Shown: piece after piece, positions 58,711 through 64,000 of the stretch
Layout: every line of letters starts with the position of its first letter
Numbering within the stretch: position 1 is the stretch's first letter
DNA from: Balaenoptera acutorostrata
Taxonomy: Eukaryota > Chordata > Mammalia > Artiodactyla > Balaenopteridae
Assembly: GCF_949987535.1 (NCBI RefSeq)
Contig: NC_080074.1
Location: 23,023,268 to 23,087,267 of the forward strand
Direction: 5' to 3'
Length of the DNA: 64,000 nucleotides
Notes under the pieces: generated by a model
Told to the model about the DNA's origin: nothing
The model's input: the letters and a program-made list of their open reading frames with translations, nothing else
The model's database searches: none
Made by a program: the position numbers and the translations under genes

Positions 58711-61700
58711 ATGGGAATAGGAACATACATATCGATAATTACCTTGAATGTAAATGGATTAAATGCTCCCACCAAAAGACACAGGCTGGCTGAATGGATA
58801 CAAAAACAAGACCCATACATATGCTGTCTACAAGAGACCCACTTCAGACCTAGGGACACATACAGACTGAAAGTGAGGGGATGGAAAAAGATATTCCATG
58901 CAAATGGAAATCAAAAGAAAGCTGGAGTAGCAATTCTCATATCAGACAAAATAGACTTTAAAATAAAGACTATTACAAGAGACAAAGAAGGACACTATAT
59001 AATGATCAAGGGATCGATCCAAGAGGAAGGTATAACAATTGTAAATATTTATGCACCCAACATAGGAGCACCTCAATACATAAGGCAAATACTAACAGCC
59101 ATGAAAGGGGAAATTGACAGCAACACAATCATAGTAGGGGACTTTAACACCCCACTTTCACCAATGGACAGATCATCCAAAATGAAAATAAATAAGGAAA
59201 CACAAGCTTTAAATGATACATTAAACAATATGGACTTAATTGATATTTATAGGACATTCCACCCAAAAACAACAGAATACACATTTTTCTCAAGTGCTCA
59301 TGGAACATTCTCCAGGATAGATCATATCTTGGGTCACAAATCAAGCCTTGGTAAATTTAAGAAAATTGAAATCGTATCAAGTATCTTTTCCGACCACAAC
59401 GCTATGAGACTAGATATCAATTACAGGAAAAGATCTGTAAAAAATACAAACACATGGAGGCTACACAATACATTACTTAATAACGAAGTGATTACTGAAG
59501 AAATCAAAGGGGAAATCAAAAAATACCTAGAAACAAATGACAATGGAGACACGACGACCCAAAACCTATGGGACACAGCAAAAGCAGTGCTAAGAGGGAA
59601 GTTTATAGCAATACAAGCCTACCTCAAGAAACAGGAAACATCTCGAATAAACAACCTAACCTTGCACCTAAAGCAATGAGAGAAAGAAGAACAAAAAAAC
59701 CCCAAAGCCAGCAGAAGGAAAGAAATTATAAAGATCAGGTCAGAAATAAATGAAAAAGAAATGAAGGAAACAATAGCAAAAATCAATGAAACTAAAAGCT
59801 GGTTCTTTGAGAAGATAAACAAAATTGATAAACCATTAGCCAGACTCATCAAGAGAAAAAGGGAGAAGACTCAGATCAATAGAATTAGAAATGAAAAGGG
59901 AGAAGTAACCACTGACACTGCAGAAATACAAAAGATCATGAGAGATTACTACAAGCAACTATATGCCAATAAAATGGACAACCTGGAAGAAATGGACAGA
60001 TTCTTAGAAATGCACAAACTGCCGAGACTGAACCAGGAAGAAATAGAAAATATGAACAGACCAATCACAAGCACTGAAATTGAAACTGTGATTAAAAACC
60101 TTCCAACAAACAAAAGCCCAGGACCAGATGGCTTCACAGGCGAATTCTATCAAACATTTAGAGAAGAGCTAACACCTATCTTTCTCAAACTCTTCCAAAA
60201 TATTGCAGAGGGAGGAACACTCCCAAACTCATTCTACGAGGCCACCATCACCCTGATACCAAAACCAGACAAAGATGTCACAAAGAAAGAAAACTACAGG
60301 CCAATATCACTGATGAACATAGATGCAAAAATCCTCAACAAAATACTAGCAAACAGAATCCAACAGCACATTAAAAGGATCATACACCATGATCAAGTGG
60401 GGTTTATCCCAGGAATGCAAGGATTCTTCAATATACGCAAATCAATCAATGTGATACACCATATTAACAAATTGAAGGAGAAAAACCATATGATCATCTC
60501 AATAGATGCAGAGAAAGCTTTTGACAAAATTCAACACCCATTTATGATAAAAGCCCTGCAGAAAGTAGGCATAGAGGGAACTTTCCTCAACATAATAAAG
60601 GCCATATATGACAAACCCACAGCCAACATTGTCCTCAATGGTGAAAAACTGAAATCATTTCCACTAAGATCAGGAACAAGACAAGGTTGCCCACTCTCAC
60701 CACTATTATTCAACATAGTTTTGGAAGTGTTAGCCACAGCAATCAGAGAAGACAAAGAAATAAAAGGAATCCAAATCGGAAAAGAAGAAGTAAAGCTGTC
60801 ACTATTTGCAGATGACATGATACTATACATAGAGAATCCTAAAGATGCTACCAGAAAACTCCTAGAGCTAATCAATGAATTTGGTAAAGTAGCAGGATAC
60901 AAAATTAATGCACAGAAATCTCTTGCATTTCTATACACTAATGACGAAAAATCTGAAAGTGAAATTAAGAAAACACTCCCATTTACCATTGCAACAAAAA
61001 GAATAAAATATCTAGGAATAAACCTACCTAAGGAGACAAAAGACCTGTATGCAGAAAATTATAAGACACTGATGAAAGAAATTAAAGATGATACAAATAG
61101 ATGGAGAGATATACCATGTTCCTGGATTGGAAGAATCAACATTGTGAAAATGTCTCTACTACCCAAAGCAATCTACAGATTCAATGCAATCCCTATCAAA
61201 CTACCACTGGCATTTTTCACAGAACTAGAACAAAAAATTTCACAATTTGTATGGAAACACAAACGACCCCGAATAGCCAAAGCAATCTTGAGAACGAAAA
61301 ATGGAGCTGGGGGAATCAGACTCCCTGACTTCAGACTATATTACAAAGCTTCAGTAATCAAGACAGTTTGGTATTGGCACAAAAACAGAAATATAGATCA
61401 ATGGAACAGGATAGAAAGCCCAGAGATAAACCCACACACATATGGTCAACTTATCTTTGATAAAGGAGGCAAGCATATACAGTGGAGAAAAGACAGCCTC
61501 TTCAATAAGTGGTGCTGGGAAAATTGGACAGGAACATGTAAAAGTATGAAATTAGAACACTCCCTGACACCAGGCACAAAAATAAACTCAAAATGGATTA
61601 AAGACCTAAGTGTAAGGGCAGACACTATCAAACTCTTAGAGGAAAACATAGGCAGAACACTCTATGACATACATCACAGCAAGATTCTTTTTGACCCAGC

Positions 61701-62529
61701 TCCCAGAGAAATGGAAATAAGAACACAAATAAACAAATGGGACCTAATGAAACTGAAAAGCTTTTGCACAGCAAAGGAAACCATAAACAAGACCAAAAGA
61801 CAACCCTCAGAATGGGAGAAAATATTTGCAAATGAAGCAACTGACAAAGGATTAATCTCCAAGATTTACAAGCAGCTCATGCAGCTCAATAACAAAAAAA
61901 CGAACAACCCAATCCAAAAATGGGCAGAAGATCTAAATAGACATTTCTCCAAAGAAGATATACAGATGGCCTACAGACACATGAAAGCATGCTCAACATC
62001 ATTAATCATTAGAGAAATGCAAATCAAAACTACAATGAGATATCATCTCACACCGGTCAGAATGGCCATCATCAAAAAATCTAGAAACAATAAATGCTGG
62101 AGAGGGTGTGGAGGAAAGGGAACACTCTTGCACTGTTGGTGGGAATGTAAATTGATACAGCCACTATGGAGAACAGTATGGAGGTTCCTTAAAAAACTAC
62201 AAATAGAACTACCATACGACCCAGCAATCCCACTACTGGGCATATACCCTGAGAAAACCATAGGTCAAAAAGAGTCATGTACCAAAATGTTCATTGCAGC
62301 TCTATTTACAATAGCCAGGACATGGAAGCAACCTAAATGTCCATCGACAGATGAATGGATAAAGAAGATGTGGCACATATATACAATGGAATATTACTCA
62401 GCCATAAAAAGAAATGAAATGGAGGTATTTGTAATGAGGTGGATGGAGTTAGAGTCTGTCATACAGAGTGAAGTAAGTCAGAAAGAGAAAAACAAATACA
62501 GTATGCTAACACATATATACGGAATCTAA
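58711..62529 (+). pseudogene. L1 ORF2 (endonuclease-reverse transcriptase) with one premature stop
   Basis: A 1272-codon frame plus terminator, interrupted once by TGA at codon 323 (59677-59679), where the copy at 27650 has a Leu codon. Both halves are in the same frame with no indel. The family protein nicks target DNA and copies L1 RNA at the nick. The apurinic/apyrimidinic-like endonuclease (1-~240) keeps all recognised catalytic residues: N13 (LNVNG), E42 (QETH), D144 and N146 (GDFNT), D204 and H205 (RIDH), D228 and H229 (SDHN). The RT domain holds FADD at codons 699-702 (60805-60816). A C-terminal Cys-rich CX3CX7HX4C motif covers codons 1129-1146. The frame ends LTHIYGI. Translation would stop after the endonuclease unless readthrough or downstream initiation (ATG at 59761) occurred. 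Confidence 0.93.
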
Positions 62530-62911
62530 GGAAAAAAAAAAAAAGGCCATGAAGAACCTAGTGGCAAGACGGGAATAAAGACACAGACCTACTAGAGAAT
62601 GGACTTGAGGATATGGGGAGGGGGTGAGGGGAGATGTGACAGGGTAAGAGAGTGTCATGGACATATATACACTACCAAATGTAAAATAGATAGCTAGTGG
62701 GAAGCAGCCGCATAGCACAGGGAGATCAGCTCGGTGCTTTGTAACCACCTAGAGGGGTGGGATGGGGAGGGTGGGAGGGAGGGAGATGCAAGAGGGAAGA
62801 GAAATGGGAACATATTGTATATGTATAACTGATTCACTTTTTTATAAAGCAGATGCTAACACACTATTGTAAGGCAATTATACTTCAATAAAGATGTTTG
62901 AAAAAAAAAAA
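62530..62911 (+). terminator. 3' UTR, polyadenylation signal and A-tail of the full-length L1
   Basis: A short A-rich run follows the stop (62531-62544). Then comes a purine-rich G-tract region (62610-62800, with 'gggtgggagggagggagatg'), typical of L1 3' UTRs, followed by AATAAA at 62887-62892 and a tail starting at 62901. The last A residues are shared with the target duplication. Confidence 0.88.
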
Positions 62912-62924
62912 AAAAAGAGTCATG

Positions 62925-63539
62925 TACCACAATGTTCTTTGCAGCTCCATTTACAATAACCAGGACATGGAAGCAACCTAAGTGTCCATCGACAGATGAA
63001 TGGATAAAGAAGATGTGGCACATATATACAATGGAATATTACTCAGTCATAAAAAGAAATGAAATTGAGTTATTTGTAGTGAGGTGGATGGACCTAGAGA
63101 CTGTCATACAGAGTGAAGTAAGTCAGAAAGAGAAAAACAAATACCATATGCTAACACATATATATGGAATCGAAAAAAAAAAAGTGGTTCTGAAGAACCT
63201 AGGGGCAGGACAGGAATAAAGACGCAAATGTAGAGAATGGACTTGAGGACACGGAGAGGGGGAAGTGTAAGCTGGGACGAAGTGAGAGAGTGACACGGAC
63301 ATTTATACACTACCAAATGTAAAACAGCTAGCTAGTGGGAAGCAGCTGCATAGCACAGGGAGATCAGCTCTGTGCTTTGTGTCCACCTAGAGGGGTGGGA
63401 TAGGGAGGGTGGGAGGGAGACGCAAGAAGGAGCGGGGAGGGGGATATATGTATAGGTATAGCTGATTCACTTTGTTATACAGCAGAAACTAACACCACAA
63501 TGTAAAACAATTATACTCCAATAAAGATGTTTAAAAAAA
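62925..63539 (+). mobile_element. Younger truncated L1 (middle of the nest), right part
   Basis: Continuation of the element at 54492-56290: the end of ORF2 (open frame to about 63174), type-B 3' UTR, AATAAA at 63520-63525 and an A-tail at 63532-63540. It is very similar to, but distinct from, the full-length copy's 3' UTR just upstream, giving two successive L1 3' ends about 0.6 kb apart. Confidence 0.93.
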
Positions 63540-63550
63540 AAGAAAATATG

Positions 63551-64000
63551 ATTTCTACATTCAATGGAATGTTATTCAGCCTTAAAAACAACAACATGGA
63601 TGAAACTGGAGGACATTATGCTAAGTGAAATAAGCCAGACACAGAAGAAAAATGCTATGTGATACCACTTATATGATGACTCTAAAATAGTCAAATTTAG
63701 AGCAGAGAGTAGAACAGAGGTTGCCAGAAGATAGGGGTTTGGGGGGAAATGGGGAGGTACAAAGTGTCGAAGGGTACAAAATGTCAGTTATACAGGATGA
63801 GCAAGTCTGAAGATCTACTGTTTAGCACTATGCCTTTATATAGTATATATGTATAATATTAATATATGTATGCCTATAGTTAACACTGTATTGTATACTG
63901 AAAATTTTGCTGTGAGGGTAGATTTTATGTTGTGTCTTTATTACAAAAATCGGTAATAAAGAAGGAAGGAGGAAACTTGGAGGTGCTAGATATGTTTATG
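63551..64000 (+). mobile_element. Old L1 (outermost of the nest), right part
   Basis: Resumes the 52363-54491 element: 'tcaatggaatgttattcagc', 'catggatgaaactggaggac', 'taagtgaaataagccagaca', then an old L1 3' UTR ('gaacagaggttgccagaaga', 'tatagttaacactgtattgt'). It may continue past the window end. Confidence 0.85.

Larger units (their letters stand above)
56291..62911 (+). mobile_element. Full-length L1 retrotransposon, nearly intact
   Basis: A complete ~6.6 kb non-LTR retrotransposon: 5' UTR 56291-57758, ORF1 57759-58652, spacer 58653-58710, ORF2 58711-62529, 3' UTR 62530-62900, polyadenylation signal AATAAA at 62887-62892 and an A-tail from 62901. It sits inside another L1 with a perfect 13-bp TSD (56278-56290 / 62912-62924), the outcome expected of target-primed reverse transcription at an A-rich site. 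The only obvious coding lesion is TGA at 59677-59679. It is the youngest-looking element in the window. Confidence 0.97.

Noticed and set aside
1..64000. CRISPR arrays, operons, prophage or a novel defence system
   Set aside because: The sequence is mammalian. No regularly spaced repeats, bacterial-type genes or viral structural genes were seen, and no clear endogenous retrovirus with paired LTRs could be recognised.

Overview
The window reads as vertebrate, specifically mammalian, nuclear DNA from a non-coding, retrotransposon-rich interval. There is no bacterial-style gene packing. Long open frames occur only inside LINE-1 (L1) copies. tRNA-derived SINEs of the CHR type (Cetacea-Hippopotamus-Ruminantia) lie beside ancient mammal-wide repeats (MIR, L2, MER5-like, Tigger/MER2). 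The CHR SINEs, and the lack of any BovB or Bov-tA element that I could recognise, point to a cetacean (whale or dolphin) rather than a ruminant. That is an inference from repeat content, not from a host gene. I see no functional host protein-coding gene, rRNA, genuine tRNA or CRISPR array.

Layout. 1-3.66 kb: mostly unrecognised sequence with L2- and MIR-like pieces. 3.68-8.96 kb: minus-strand L1 material, namely a 3' fragment, a SINE, and a nearly full L1 with a ~1.2 kb internal deletion. 9-14 kb: old repeats and plain sequence. 14.04-~16.2 kb: a processed pseudogene of AP3S2 (sigma-3B subunit of the AP-3 adaptor). 16.4-27.6 kb: degraded MIR, L1 and Tigger remnants between long featureless stretches. 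27.65-31.56 kb: a plus-strand 5'-truncated L1 carrying a SINE. 32-40 kb: several very short L1 3'-end insertions with clear target-site duplications (TSDs), and a SINE that appears to have carried 3' flanking DNA with it. 40.3-45.0 kb: a head-to-head SINE pair, an old minus-strand L1 and a plus-strand L1 3' end. 45.4-51.8 kb: L2, MIR and ancient L1 pieces, one SINE, and an L1 fragment holding only the 5' end with an intact ORF1. 52.36-64 kb: a three-level nest in which an old L1 is split by a younger truncated L1, which is itself split by a full-length L1 (56291-62911).

The full-length L1 is the most complete element. It has a CpG-rich 5' UTR, an open 297-residue ORF1, and an ORF2 that spans 1272 codons apart from one TGA at codon 323. 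It ends with AATAAA and an A-tail and is flanked by a 13-bp TSD. The L1 machinery explains most of what else is seen: SINE insertions, the AP3S2 retrocopy, the transduction and the tiny 3'-end inserts. I found no evidence of a new gene system. The points of real interest are structural: the nesting, the SINE transduction, an intron-like 13-nt insertion in the retropseudogene, the ORF1-only L1 piece, and a small unidentified insertion with a 16-bp TSD.
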